Shown here: piece after piece, positions 36,101 through 46,149 of the stretch
How positions within the stretch are numbered: the first letter of the stretch is position 1
Layout of the letters: each line of letters begins with the position of its first letter
Assembly: GCA_009193035.1 (NCBI GenBank)
Contig: SWDT01000034.1
Location: 372,001 to 436,000 of the forward strand
DNA length: 64,000 bases
Origin: Halicephalobus mephisto
Taxonomy: Eukaryota > Nematoda > Chromadorea > Rhabditida > Panagrolaimidae
Direction: 5' to 3'
The notes under the pieces: model-generated
What the model was told of the DNA's origin: nothing
The model's database searches: none
The model's input: only the letters and a program-made list of their open reading frames with translations
Program-made: the position numbers and the translations under genes

Positions 36101-39100
36101 TCCTGTTTTTTCGAAACAATTAAATTTGATTGAAGAAAAAAAAATAAAAAACGAAAAAATCGAAGCTCAAATTTCGGAAATCCGAAAAACCAAAGAATCC
36201 AAGATCGATGTGTACTGTATCCACGCCATCGGAGGCACCGTTTATCCGTTTTATTCCTTCATCCATGTCCTGGACGATGCCTTTAATATTTTTGGAATTT
36301 CCTACGAAAAAGAATATCCTGTGAATTCAATAAACGAGTTGGCAGAGTACTACAGTAATCAGGTTTGATTCATTTTTAAATTTAAAAATTTCACAAAAAT
36401 AGACATTTTTTAAATATCCCAAAATACCGTAATTGAATCTTGATTTCGTAATAATATAATGCAAGTGAGAGTGGGATGATGTAACGACGCCTCAGGGCTC
36501 AGTGACCAGAGGGACAAATGTTGTTCTTGCGGTTTAGCGAATTTAAACATGTTTATTTTAACATAAATGTTGTTGTTGTGACTTCTGATGCGACGAATAA
36601 CGAAAAATTTATTTGAGTTTTTACAGAACAACAAATCACAGTTTTTCACATATATTCTTAAACAACACAAAAATATAAACCTCTTAGGATTACGGTAGTG
36701 GTGCTAAGACCACCTACGTGGCGTCTCAACAATTGTATTTTTCAGTCACAGTCACCCGTGTGACGATGAAAAAAATAGATATCGTAGAAAAGTTTATCTA
36801 ACAGATGCCTGAGGCACAATACAAAATCTTTATCGAAACTAAACATACGCAACAAAAATATTTCTCGCCAAAAAGGAACTGTATATTCCTTTGTCAGTGA
36901 TAAAGGAATCCGTTCGGGACCAAGTGCTCCTTACCCGTTGTTTCCCACTAAGGATGGAGTGCCTAATCCAACAATAAATACAGAACAAAGGGATGAAAGA
37001 TACTCGTCCAACCAGATTCGGATTATTTCAGAGACAGTGTAGGCATAAAAGTCGGAATTAAACTGTGAACAGCCTAGACAAAAAGTCCAAAGCTCCGTTC
37101 AGTCAGTCGACGCTTGGGAGGCGAGACTAGAATGTTAGAAAATCAGTTTTTGAGCAAATCCAATTCTAACTTGGTCCGAATTTGACTTTGATCAGATGAG
37201 GACCTTTCTTCTCTTTGTTAGTTCCTACTGTTAACAATTTCAATAATGTTTATCTTAACATAGGCATAGAACAGTTTCCCGCCTAATCAAGGAGCTCTCA
37301 AAGTGTCATATCAGCGACACCCCATATTTCACCAATACTTTTTACTACAATAAATTATTTTAAAGATGGATTTTGTTCAGCGCTTTAGTCTTGCTTTTCA
37401 GACGTCGGCTGACTGAACAAAATTCCAAATTTTCTGTCTTGGTCATTTATGGTTTAATTCCGTCTTTTACGCCTACAATGTTAAAATACAGTCGAACTTG
37501 GATATGATACCCCCTTGAGACTGGCTAAGGAGTATCTTATAACAAAGGATATATCATAGCGGGGATAAATTTGAAGGCAGATTAATCAAACTCACTCACT
37601 CATACCGTATACTATAACAAGAGATATGTTATAGCGGGAGTATCTTATATCCAAGTTCTACTGTATTTGAAATTAAAAAATTGATTTTTTAATTATTATT
37701 AAATTTAGATTCTCATCCACAACACTCAATCTTCGAACCCCATTGTCCTCCTCGGACATTCGCTCGGAGGGATGTTGGCCAGAGCCATTGCTTCGATTCT
37801 TCTGGATTCTGGAAAAATTCCGAAACACGAAAAAATCAAAGTTGTCATGTTTGATTCCTGGACAATCGGAACAGAAAAATTAAAATTAAATGTCATTGAA
37901 AAATATCTCCGAGTAAAAATTTAACTTTGAAAAATTAAATAATCAAAAAATTTCAGGATCAATTTTCCATCGTTCCAGATTCAGAGAAACTTTTGGAAGC
38001 TTCTCTTCATCTCTCGAAACTTCTGATTCACCACAAATTCGAATTTGATTCCAGAATTGAGATTCTGCTTTTCAAAGCCAGAAAACTGACAGACTCCGCT
38101 CTGAAGCACGCCATACTGTAGGTTTATGGAACTACAGTGGAAATTCCTTAAATGTAACCCTAAGGGAAGAGAGGAATGTCGCTTTTACAGAAGGGTCGCG
38201 TTTATCGAAGGTGTATTTAACACATAAACGACAGCCCCCTCTTGTTCGAAAAATTGCTTTTAAAAAAGTTAATTTTTTTATACATCTTCCTAGGGACACT
38301 ATTGCCATATCATATTGCTCTAGGACAAAAGCGATTTTTGAAAAAAGTTAATTTTTTTTATAAATCTTCCTGAGAACACTATTGCCATGTTTTATATTAT
38401 TCTTAGAACAAAATCGCTTTTAAAAAAGTTAATTTTTTTATAAATCTTCCTAGGGACACTATTACCATGTTTTATATTATTCTAAGAACAAAAACGATTT
38501 TTGACATTGATTTACCAAATGATTTTTTGAATAATTTCCATGCAAATTTTGACCCGAGGGACACGAACGCCATATTCCGGTGTCGTTTAGGTGTTAAGGA
38601 GGTTCTACAGTACACAGTACACGGTCGGGGTCCCACGCTAGTTGCCTTTAGGGAAAATTCGCTTTTATCAAGGGTGCATTCAAGGAAGTTCTACTGTAAT
38701 TACAATGTTCATCGCATTGGGTCATTGTTGAAATATAAATTGGTCCCGACACGACTAACGCGATAATTATTCGTATGTGATGTACCGTAGGAAAGCGGAC
38801 ATCACGATATTATTGTTTTACTTTTTAGTCTAATTTTTTACGTAAATTTTGTCATTGACAGTGGTCTCTGTTATTCGTGTTTCCTATCTTCCTTTACTGT
38901 CGAGGACCAACTCAGGAACTACAACAATCGTAAAATTCGAAAATTAACAGAATTAATTTTTAAAATTAATAATTTTTTGAATTTAATTTTTTAGTTCGAA
39001 TTTAAATTACTTCAAAATTGACAAATTTGAAAATAAATTTTTTATAAAATTACCTAAAAAGAAATTTCTAAAAATTTTACAATATAAATTTCCAAATTTT

Positions 39101-39636
39101 TCATTTTATTTTTAAAGATTCTAAAAATTTAAAAAGTTTCTGAGATTTTCCAGATTTGTATAAAATTCTGACAATTTTCCAAAATTCTTAAAAAGTTCAG
39201 ATTTTTATAAAACTTTAGATTTTTATAAAATTTCAGATTTTTACAAAATTTCAAAATTCTTAAAAAATTCTGATTTTTATAAAATTTCAAAATTCTTAAG
39301 AAATTCAGATTTTTACAAAATTTAAAAATTTAAAAAAAAATTCTGATTTTTGTAAAATTTCAAAATTCTTAAAAAATTCTGATTTTTATAAAATTTCAAA
39401 ATTTTTTTACATAATTCTAAAAAGTAATAAATTTGTTAAATTCCAGCCCATCATTGACAGAAGAACTTGTTTCTTCCGTCACGGACAACGGATGGAGTAA
39501 ATTCGCCGAAAAAGTGAATACGGTATTTGCTCCTGGAGATCACGACAGTATTTTGAAGATGGAGAATCTTCGGCAGATAAAAGAAGAATTAAATTCTGCC
39601 TTGACGGAATCTGCTGTTGAAATTAATCATTTTTAA
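18145..39636 (+). CDS. pks-1: Hybrid polyketide/non-ribosomal peptide megasynthetase, about 6,050 aa, 5 exons
   Basis: Multimodular enzyme that builds a hybrid polyketide-peptide on carrier domains; in C. elegans PKS-1 acts with NRPS-1 to make nemamides. Exons: 18145-31000, 31609-36362, 37709-37912, 37957-38117, 39447-39636; every junction is GT/AG and keeps frame. Domain order: DH, KS, (no AT), ACP, KR, ACP, DH, KS, KR, ACP, KS, AT, PCP, C, A, PCP, TE, with most catalytic residues present. The 5' end is uncertain: 18145 is the first ATG, but residues before the DH look like read-through of AT-rich DNA and an acceptor TTTTTTAAG ends at 18236, so upstream exons may be missing from the model. 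Linkers hold charged minisatellite repeats. The pks-1 name rests on domain order ending C-A-PCP-TE; a related synthetase is the alternative. Confidence 0.9.
18237..18800 (+). other. Synthetase domain: first dehydratase (DH1), N-terminally abrupt
   Basis: HLRDHTLFGN carries the DH active-site histidine (codon at 18277), and LDGVFQ supplies the DxxxQ aspartate (18703). The HxxxGxxxxP motif ends in Ser instead of Pro. A DH normally follows a ketosynthase in its module; here nothing recognisable precedes it, so the module's upstream half is absent or on exons not found. Confidence 0.7.
18950..21840 (+). other. Synthetase module: KS1, AT-less linker, ACP1
   Basis: KS1 has the condensing triad: Cys in DTACSSS (19423), His in HGTGT (19819) and His in GHSEG (19936). 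The following 700-base linker ends with the LPNYPFETQSYW post-AT-like motif but holds no GHSxG acyltransferase serine. A weak DH-like or inert segment follows, then ACP1 with the phosphopantetheine serine in GLDSL (21712). Lack of an AT means the extender unit must be loaded by another domain or protein. Confidence 0.85.
22462..23890 (+). other. Synthetase domains: KR1 and ACP2
   Basis: KR1 has a Rossmann glycine motif (GGTNGIG), HSAG, a Ser-rich LNSSVSS and the catalytic Tyr in QTNYSSAN (22882), so it should reduce the beta-keto group with NADPH. A Ser/Thr/Pro-rich linker (about 23220-23610) with an internally repeated SRTSS-TSST stretch leads to ACP2, serine in GLDSL (23728). Two ACPs flanking a KR is an unusual order. 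Confidence 0.85.
23930..24660 (+). other. Synthetase domain: second dehydratase (DH2)
   Basis: DHKMQGKSIVP is a full HxxxGxxxxP motif with the catalytic His at 23971. The second catalytic position, normally Asp in DxxxQ, reads as Glu in LIEGGLQTM (near 24388), so activity may be altered. It follows ACP2 and precedes the charged linker. Confidence 0.7.
24890..25420 (+). repeat. Coding minisatellite in the DH2-KS2 linker
   Basis: About eight imperfect repeats of roughly 60-69 bp, encoding units like FSSQDRGKIKKELNNEEEK. The product is highly charged, helical or disordered, and forms a long flexible tether before KS2. Repeat lengths are multiples of three, so copy number can change without frame loss. 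Confidence 0.85.
25430..29065 (+). other. Synthetase module: KS2, KR2, ACP3 (AT-less)
   Basis: KS2 triad: Cys in DTGCSSF (25894), His in HGSGT (26272), His in GHSEA (26383). No acyltransferase serine motif follows; instead there is a diverged linker and an Asp/His-rich repeat. KR2 has GGIGGIG, HCAG, SSVAS and Tyr in CNYSWAN (28483). ACP3 serine lies in GLDSL (28936). Confidence 0.85.
27470..27640 (+). repeat. Coding repeat of DGHLDEDL units
   Basis: Short tandem repeats with unit lengths that are multiples of 6 bp encode Asp/His/Leu stretches such as DGHLDEDLDGHLDEHF. The acidic-histidine pattern could bind metal, but this is only a guess; a simple spacer is the default reading. Confidence 0.8.
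31001..31608 (+). other. First synthetase intron, with phase-matched acceptor array
   Basis: The donor is AAAG/GTTGGT and the acceptor TTTTTTAG. Splicing joins codon position 1 (G at 31000) to positions 2-3 (31609-31610), making GAT. The left half is AT-rich with in-frame stops; the right half (31371-31604) is an 18-bp repeat array described separately. Confidence 0.9.
31371..31604 (+). repeat. 18-bp tandem repeat of acceptor-like units
   Basis: About a dozen copies of an 18-bp unit like ACTTTTACAGTAATTTAT, several ending in TTTACAG, which resembles a nematode 3' splice site. The array is open in the reading frame of exon 2, and an acceptor used at TTACAG/TA enters at codon position 2, the same phase as the authentic acceptor at 31608. 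Confidence 0.85.
32250..32670 (+). repeat. Coding minisatellite in the AT-PCP linker
   Basis: Imperfect repeats encode units like ENFRAETGRNQKEEKQDFR. They form a charged helical tether between the AT and the first peptidyl carrier, comparable in style but not in sequence to the repeat at 24.9-25.4 kb. Confidence 0.85.
32680..36130 (+). other. Synthetase NRPS part: PCP1, C, A, PCP2
   Basis: PCP1 serine is in GGNSL (32763). The condensation domain has HHIVTDG (second His 33336, Asp 33348). The adenylation domain has LFTSGSTGFPKGV (A3), FDVSVF with the substrate-anchoring Asp (A4), YGPTEA (A5), TGDYGR (A7) and the A10 lysine in LSGKIDK (35838), so one alpha-amino acid is activated. PCP2 serine is in GGSSL (36021). 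A partial duplication of the A-domain start lies between C and A (34240-34510). Confidence 0.9.
36475..37485. repeat. Cluster of dispersed-repeat copies inside synthetase intron 2
   Basis: Holds pieces of a repeat family also present at 45.5 and 50.5 kb. A segment at 37047-37245 is the reverse complement of 50640-50835 (shared words include GCCTACA, CAGTTTAA, GTTAACAGTAGGAAC). Pieces at 36955-37045, 37235-37272 and 37375-37480 are in plus orientation, and 36475-36570 is a partial relative. No coding frame was found. Confidence 0.7.
37487..37665. mobile_element. MITE, 179 bp, TACAGT-ended
   Basis: Inverted ends: left TACAGTCGAACTTGGATAT, right the reverse complement of TACAGTAGAACTTGGATAT. 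The outermost TA can be read as the target site of a Tc1/mariner-type element with CAGT ends. Inner sequence also pairs (TATAACA/TGTTATA). It sits in synthetase intron 2. Confidence 0.8.
38133..38698. mobile_element. MITE, 566 bp, TACAGT-ended, with internal tandem repeat
   Basis: Left end TACAGTGGAAATTCCTTAAA and right end the reverse complement of TACAGTAGAACTTCCTTGAA. Between about 38254 and 38510 it holds three copies of an about 84-bp unit (AAAAAAGTTAATTTTTTTATA ... CACTATTGCCAT). It sits in synthetase intron 4 and shares its end design with the elements at 37487 and 52555. Confidence 0.75.
39178..39410. repeat. AT-rich tandem repeat, about 36 bp period
   Basis: Degenerate copies of AAAATTCTTAAAAAATTCTG followed by ATTTTTATAAAATTTC fill the right part of synthetase intron 4, just upstream of the last exon acceptor at 39446. 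Confidence 0.75.
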
Positions 39637-40778
39637 ATATTTTTAAATTTTCATTTATTTTTACTGTTTTGAAATTTAATAAAAATAAATTAGAGGATAT
39701 TTTTAGATCAACAATGGAGAAATTTTCGAAATTAATACGGTATAAGATGGATGAAAACTAGTCACATTCAGGAATTTTGAAAAAATTTTAAACATTATTT
39801 ATATTATTTTTTGTAAATTTTCCAATTTAATCGATTTTTCTCTAATTACAGTACTAATAAACAAAAACGAGGAAAAATAGGAAAAATCGAATTTTTTTTG
39901 TCATATTCTTTCTGTGTATAATCGAATCTCTAAGTGTCAATGTTGGATCGTCGCTGGGGGCTCCGGATCCGCGTGTAGATGAGAAATATATAAAACTACT
40001 TTATAGAACCAAAGGCACGAGATAAATTTCAACTCTATTATAAATATTGCATAATTTCAAAATTACCGCCAATTCGCAATTGTACAAATTACATTGTTCC
40101 TCAGGATATTTCCCTGTAAGGAATTCTGGCTTCTTCCCTTAATTGACAATTGTTAACTGGTCACTTTATTCCAGTAGTCAACAATACAAATTAACAACAA
40201 CTCTTCTCGACTTCGTCCGGTTCTGTGGCGTCGCTTCTCTTTTCCTCTGATTCTTCCTCTGGTTTGGCGCGTCAATTGAATTTCTGCATCTCCAGGGTTT
40301 TCGTGTTAGGAGTCTTCTCGCTTTCTGCGACATTCCCTTCGGGACCAAAGTTGTACAAACTTATACTCAAATAGATTGTGCACAATCCAACAATTAATGT
40401 ACTAATTCCGAAAAAATCAAAACTGAAACACCTGTCAATTCAACCTTATCTCATAAATAGATTTCGATTTTTCCACACAGAAACTTTCGGTCTAAATTTC
40501 CTTCATTATTATCAGAATAAATTTCTGAATCACCACAATGTTTATTTTTTTTCTTTAAGAATATTAAGATTTTTTTCTACTTGTTCCTCAATAGATCAAT
40601 CGAGAAAATTGTTCTTCGGATAGCTTTTTTTCACTTGAATGCGAAGTACGTTTTTGATAAAATTATTATAGATAACACAATAACTCGTGCAGGAAGAATA
40701 GGGAGATTTCAACATACTATTTTATTTGATAATTATTTTGTATTAAAAGTTTAATTTTCTTATTTCAGATTTTGCAAA
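39637..40778. other. Intergenic region between synthetase and M16 copy 3
   Basis: Contains the synthetase 3' end (AATAAAAATAAA-like signals near 39680) and the upstream region of M16 copy 3, ending with the conserved TTATTTCAG acceptor 9 bases before the ATG. No other gene was supported. Confidence 0.5.
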
Positions 40779-43700
40779 ATGGCTTCTTTTATTCAAGTTG
40801 GATCAAGTTTTGTTGAACACAAATTTCCACTGACACTTTATAGGAGTACGGTGTCTGGAGCGAAAGTCGTCATTGTGGATCATCCCAGTCCCACGATAAA
40901 GGCTGAAATCTCATTTGGTAAATTCCCAAGATTGAATTTAATTTTTTATATAAAATAACTTCAGCAACTGCACTTGAAGATAATTCTGGATTAGCTCATA
41001 TTCTGGAGCACTTATTGTTTATGGGATCAGAGAACTATCCCTGTGCTCAGTTCTTGACAAATTTGGCAAGCAGATCGTATGGTCATCTTAATGCTGTCAC
41101 GAGATTAGACAATACTGTTTTTGAGATTAAGATCATCGGATCAGAAGGATTTCTCAAATTGTTACCGATCTATTTGGATCATTTATTCAACCCTCTACTT
41201 ACTGAGTCCTCTTACATTACTGAAGTTCATCACATCAACGGAGAAGGACAAGATGGTGGTGTAGTGTATTCAGAAATGAACAAAGAAAATAGTATAGAAA
41301 TTCTGAGAGTCAGAGCCCTCACACTAGGTGAAAATTCGCCGTTTTCAAAATGTATCGGAGGTAATCCCAAAGATATTCGAGAGACTTGCAATTTAGAACG
41401 AATTAAGGCTTATCACAAGAAGTTCTACAGAATGGAGAACATGATTATTTCAATTGTCGGAACTGTGCCTCATCAAAAGGTTTTAGAAGCAGTTGAAGAG
41501 TTCCAGAACTCTAATGGATTTGTGAAAAAGGAGGATTTTGTGAGACCTTTTGAAGACTACAATCCTCTTCCACTCACTGGAATTACTGTCCAACGGATGG
41601 AAGTCCCAAGTAAGAACAAAAGTGGAACTGTCTACGTTTGTTGGAGGGGACCAGATCTTTGGGTATGAGTTTTATTTTAACTTCTTTTTAATTTTACACA
41701 AAAACGATGTCTAGGAAGAAGACATATTTCCAATATCTATATTACTCAAGTATTTCACAGCAGGCCGTGAATCTCTACTTTACCGCCACTTTGTTACTCG
41801 TTTGTTTTCGGTTTGCTCTGATATTTCAACTAAGATAGACAAGCATAAAGCTTGTTTCATCAGCTTTATCTTTAAAGGTGTCAATTTTGAATTTTTGCTA
41901 CCAGAGAGACAAAATAACTTTAAACAGGATTTAATTAAGCTAATGAAAAACCACAACTTTGATTTAAAGAAGATACATGGGATTCTAAAGAGCAAAATTG
42001 AAAATATTGGGAAGTTTTTGGAAGACGATATATCCGATGCCGTCTTCTCTGACATCAGACTTTATCAGAATTATGCTCCGGGTATTTCTCCAGATTTCGA
42101 TGAATTGAAATATCTGGCTTCCCGTGAAGTTGAAAAGTGTAAAAAAGCTCTAACTTACGGGGAAGAATACTGGAAACAACTGGTTGATAAATACTTCAAT
42201 GAGGACTACATTGTCCTTTACACTATTCCTAGTGAAACACTGATCGAAAAAGAAAAGATGGAAGAAGATGAGAGGTTGAAAAAGCAGGTAGAAGAACTCG
42301 GACCGGAAGGACTGAAGAGATGTGGAGAGATTCTAGAACGAGCTGTGGCGGCAAACAAGGCAAGTGGAGCTAGTACAGAGTTACTCAAAAAGTACGAAAT
42401 AAGTGAACTGACGGATTTTACGGTTATCCCTGTTGAAAGATCGTTCAAAAATGATGAAAATGGTTCAATAATAGCTCCAATAATTGTTCACAAAACTGAA
42501 AGCAGTTTTATCAAATTCAAATTGATATTCAATAGTGAAGCAATCCCGAAGCATCTTTATCCACTTGTGAGACTGTTCGTGGATCTCCTTAGTCAATCAA
42601 GCGCTCTGATTGATGAGAAACTTGTTCCATATGAAGAACTTTTGACTAAGAGAAAAGTAGAGTTGTTGGATTTCGACATATACTGTTGTCAAAACAAGAT
42701 CATATTCAATATCACATCAACTTTGGAAAACACACCCAAAGTCCCTTTCTGGATAGATACTTATCTAAACAAAGTGGTTTTCGAAAAAAAAGTAATTGAA
42801 GATATTTTAAAAAGAATAAAAACTTTTGCGATGAGAGGAAAAGGCGATGAAAAAATTAATGTGGAAATTTTGTGCAATTTGTTGGTAGATATCCCTGGGA
42901 CGTTGGATTACCATAATCGGGCAGTCGAGTCTCAACTATTTCATTGGGAGCTTCTCGAGCAACTAAATGACGATGAATTTGTGGATAAGTTAATTGAGAA
43001 ATTGAAGGAATTTAAAGAGCATTTTCTAAAAACAGATGTGAACCTCCACTTGATCGGTAATCCAGATGGAATCGATGAATTGGACTTCAGTTCCTGGCCA
43101 CCGTTATCTGGAGAAGATGTCATGATCTATCACCCAGAAAAGTTCCAAGATTACTCAAAAGGAGCCGGGAAAGCCTACTGTATTTCCAGAGCACAATGTA
43201 GTTCTGCTCATTTTAAACAGTTTGTTCATTTCCAATTGGATTTCAAATCTCCAGAATATACTTATTCCAATTTACTGAATATGTATTTCTGTGGAAGTAG
43301 TGGCAGTGTTCATAACGAAGTCAGAGGAAAAGGATTCGCCTATCATGTTGGACTCACGATTACTAAAAACATTGGACTGGAATTACTGATCAACAACGCT
43401 ACCAATCTCCTTGGGGCTTATGAAGCAACAAAAAAATGCATTTGTGAAACTATTGAATCAGGCAAACTGAATTCAGAACTCTTTGAAGCGGCTAAACGAT
43501 CCTTGACTAGGTTGTATATCAATACAGAAAGCACTATTAGACAAGCAGGAGATAACAGTTACTACGATCACATGAATGGATTCAAATTTGATGAAAATCA
43601 AACTCAGTCAGTTTTTTTAAATTTTATAATCAAGAATTCACATTTTTAGAATCAGAATCACTCACATTAAAGAAGTTACAACAGAAAAGGTTTTGAAATC

Positions 43701-43875
43701 TGTAGGCAAGATTTATCTCGATTTGTTTGATGAATCTAAATGCGGAAAAGCTATGGTGATCCCAACTGCAGCTGAAGAAAGCATTAAGGAAGCTTTCCCC
43801 AACGTGGCGTTCAAGGGTGTTCGTGATCTTGTAAGGGATATTGACAGAGAATCTATTTTGGTGCGGAGTAATTAA
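40779..43875 (+). CDS. M16 metallopeptidase-like protein, copy 3 (984 aa, 4 exons)
   Basis: Third member of the local family, in opposite orientation to copies 1 and 2 and 34 kb away. Exons 40779-40917, 40965-41662, 41715-43606, 43650-43875; the first three have the same lengths (139, 698, 1892 bp) as in the other copies. The zinc motif is intact (HILEH, about residues 58-62), as is the downstream VVYSEM acidic region. The four M16-type sub-domains are presumed from length. Intron sequences differ from copies 1 and 2, so this is the older branch, although long exon stretches (for example around the YAPGISPDFDELKYL segment) are almost identical, which suggests conversion between copies. Cytosolic peptidase function is inferred. 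Confidence 0.87.
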
Positions 43876-44757
43876 ATGGATTAATTTCTTATTAAATAAA
43901 TTATTAATTTAATTCAATTATCATGTTTATTTCAATTTCATCGTTATCGTAATTTCTAAAAATTTAACAAAGTTAATTAAAAAATAAAAATTTTCCAATA
44001 ACCAATTACAAATTAGATTATAAAACTTGTTTCGAATATGTTTAATAATAAATTTAAAAAATGGAATTATATAAGCAATTTTACGTAATTTTGAATTTTT
44101 GAAATAATAAAAAATTTTTAACTTCAAAATTCCACAAAAAGTAAATAAAATAACGATGTTGTGGAAAGCGAGGAGGTTCTCAGGAGGAAAATCCCTGAGG
44201 CACAGAGGTTCAACTTGCGACAATTTACAAAAGTGATGTCGTTCAGAAGTCAGAAAAAACAACAACTAAATCATCAAAAATTGTTAATTATTGTTTGTAT
44301 TATTGGATTGTTCGAATAAATCGAGGATTTATCATTCGTACAAGACTAGTCAATTAAGGAAACATGTCAATTTCTCTTACGAATGAAATTTGTAAATTCT
44401 GAATGTCCGGATTCTGAGGACTAACTTCCAATTCTGACATCAGATTCAAAATTGATCGAATTACCCCATTTTACATACTTTTGATGGGATTCTAAGGGTA
44501 TCTGTCCCAGACTTCCGTACAAAAACGACAAAAATGATATAAAAGCCCCACATGGGTAGCGAGAAGTTGCGACCGAGGGAACGGTCCCGACACGAAGAAC
44601 AAGTTCCACATGCACTGAGCGCTTGGCTTGTGTGTGTTGATAAAAGCGAGTTTAAAAAATAACTTTAAAAGAGATGATTTAGAATTTCTTCAGAATTAAA
44701 ATAAGTTATTTATATTTTATAATAGAAAGAATAAATTTTGAAAATGCAAAAAACATC
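43876..44757. other. Intergenic region, M16 copy 3 to tRNA-Pro
   Basis: AT-rich, with AATAAA-like polyadenylation signals just after the M16 stop (near 43894-43905). The part around 44160-44240 has CCCTGAGGCACAG-type words reminiscent of the dispersed repeat family. The T run that ends tRNA transcription lies at its right edge. Confidence 0.45.
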
Positions 44758-44829
44758 GGGCTGAGCCGGTGATCGAAACCGGGACCTCTCGCACCCTAAG
44801 CGAAAATCATACCACTAGACCACTCAGCC
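44758..44829 (-). tRNA. tRNA-Pro (AGG anticodon)
   Basis: A 72-nt cloverleaf on the minus strand. The acceptor stem GGCTGAG pairs with CTCAGCC, the anticodon loop TTAGGGT places AGG (Pro), and the T arm CCGGT-TTCGATC-ACCGG is perfect. The D-arm region TGGTCTAGTGGT is the usual A box. TTTTTT lies about 4 bases downstream as terminator. All stems are intact, so it should be functional. Confidence 0.95.
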
Positions 44830-46149
44830 ATGTCATCCAGAGACAGGCTCGTGGATAAATGCCCTGAGAGAAAAATCGGAGAATCGGATGTTTCAATCGT
44901 TTTCCGCCCTAATTTGCCGCGAGGGATATCCGTTCACGTAAGGAAAGAAGAAAAATGATCACATTCTTCATCTTGATTGTATCTGAATTTTAAAAATCTC
45001 TCTTATTTCAAAAAAATAAAATTCCCGAATAAAGAATTAATAATTTTATAGTTTCAATCCTACAATGGAACTAAAAAATCATAAATTTCTTATATATAAA
45101 GTAATAACTATAATAATAATAAAAATAACGATAATAAGGAAAGTTAAAGGAATGAATAAAGGAAATTTGAAAAATTAGAGTGAGAAAGAACATTTTTGAC
45201 ATTGGTCCTGAAGGGAAATATTTTTAATTTTAATTTTAATTTTAAAAAATACTTTCGATTTCGGTCCTGAGGGGAAATATTTTTAATCTTTGTGTTGAAC
45301 GGAAATTCTATAAATAAGAAAATAATAACTTTTCTTTATTGAAGAATAAACAATAAGACAAAAATGCAAGTAATTTTTTATTGGTTCATTGGTCAGTTCA
45401 CATTTTACACCACTCAGACCAAATATTAGGGATTTCGGTTTGATCCGATTTGGATCTTTTTAAATCTCTGTTCGATTTTATAGTAATAAAGGTAAGGATG
45501 CCGGTGATGTTGTGACATCTCGGTGCTCTGCGATTAAGCGGAAAATTATCGGCTCCTACCGTATAGCGAATCTAAAGCATGTTTATCTTGATATAAACAC
45601 AGAACAAAGAGATAAAATATACTCGTCCAACTGGAGCAAAACTCAAACTGATTCAGATATGAGTTATCTCAAAAACTGACTCTTTTCGGCACTTTATTCT
45701 TGCTTCTCGGACATCGGCTGACTAAACAGAACTTCGAATTTTCTGTCTAAGTCGTTGACAGTTTAATTCCGTCTTTTACGTCTACAGCATGATTATTAAC
45801 TTTTATAAGTAGTAAATATTTTAAAAGTTTGAATATGTCAGTAAATTAATATTGGGTGAATTGCGAAATCATAGATTTGGAAATTTCTTCATCAGATGAT
45901 ATTCAAATTACTAAAAAAATCATTTTGTAAATAATTTTTAATCGATTTTTTCCATTCCAAATACCAGCTTATATGAACCCTTGTAAATATGTAGTTCATA
46001 GTTTTGAAATATTTGTCAAATAATTCTTTTATCATTAGAGCTTAATGTATCTTATCGATGTAATTAAGCTGTTTGTTTGTTATAGGCGTTTCTCCGATGG
46101 TGCAAATTTCAACACTGCTTTTACTTTATTTTTTATTTTCAGTTTCAAA
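44830..46149. other. Intergenic region with a dispersed-repeat copy
   Basis: 45490-45790 is a plus-oriented member of the repeat family also found at 36.5-37.5 and 50.5 kb (shared words: GCATGTTTATCTT, AGAACAAAGAG, CGGCTGACTAAACAG, GACAGTTTAATTCCG). The rest is AT-rich. A TTTTCAG acceptor precedes the next gene's ATG by about 9 bases. Confidence 0.65.

Larger units (their letters stand above)
36196..39636 (+). other. Synthetase thioesterase (TE) domain, split over four exons
   Basis: Starts near VYCIHAIGG in exon 2. The nucleophile is Ser in GHSLGG (37760, exon 3) and the catalytic His is probably in GDHDS (39541, last exon). In PKS-1 of C. elegans a terminal TE releases or hands on the chain, and the same is inferred here. 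Introns of 1,346 and 1,329 bp interrupt it and carry transposon remnants. Confidence 0.88.

Noticed and set aside
18124..39636. Bacterial contamination as the source of the synthetase
   Set aside because: Four spliceosomal introns with nematode-type borders interrupt it, and it is flanked by nematode genes on both sides.
46045..46149. Upstream extension of the 706-residue gene
   Set aside because: The extra codons cross a TTTTCAG acceptor directly before the ATG at 46150, so they are 5' non-coding or intron sequence.
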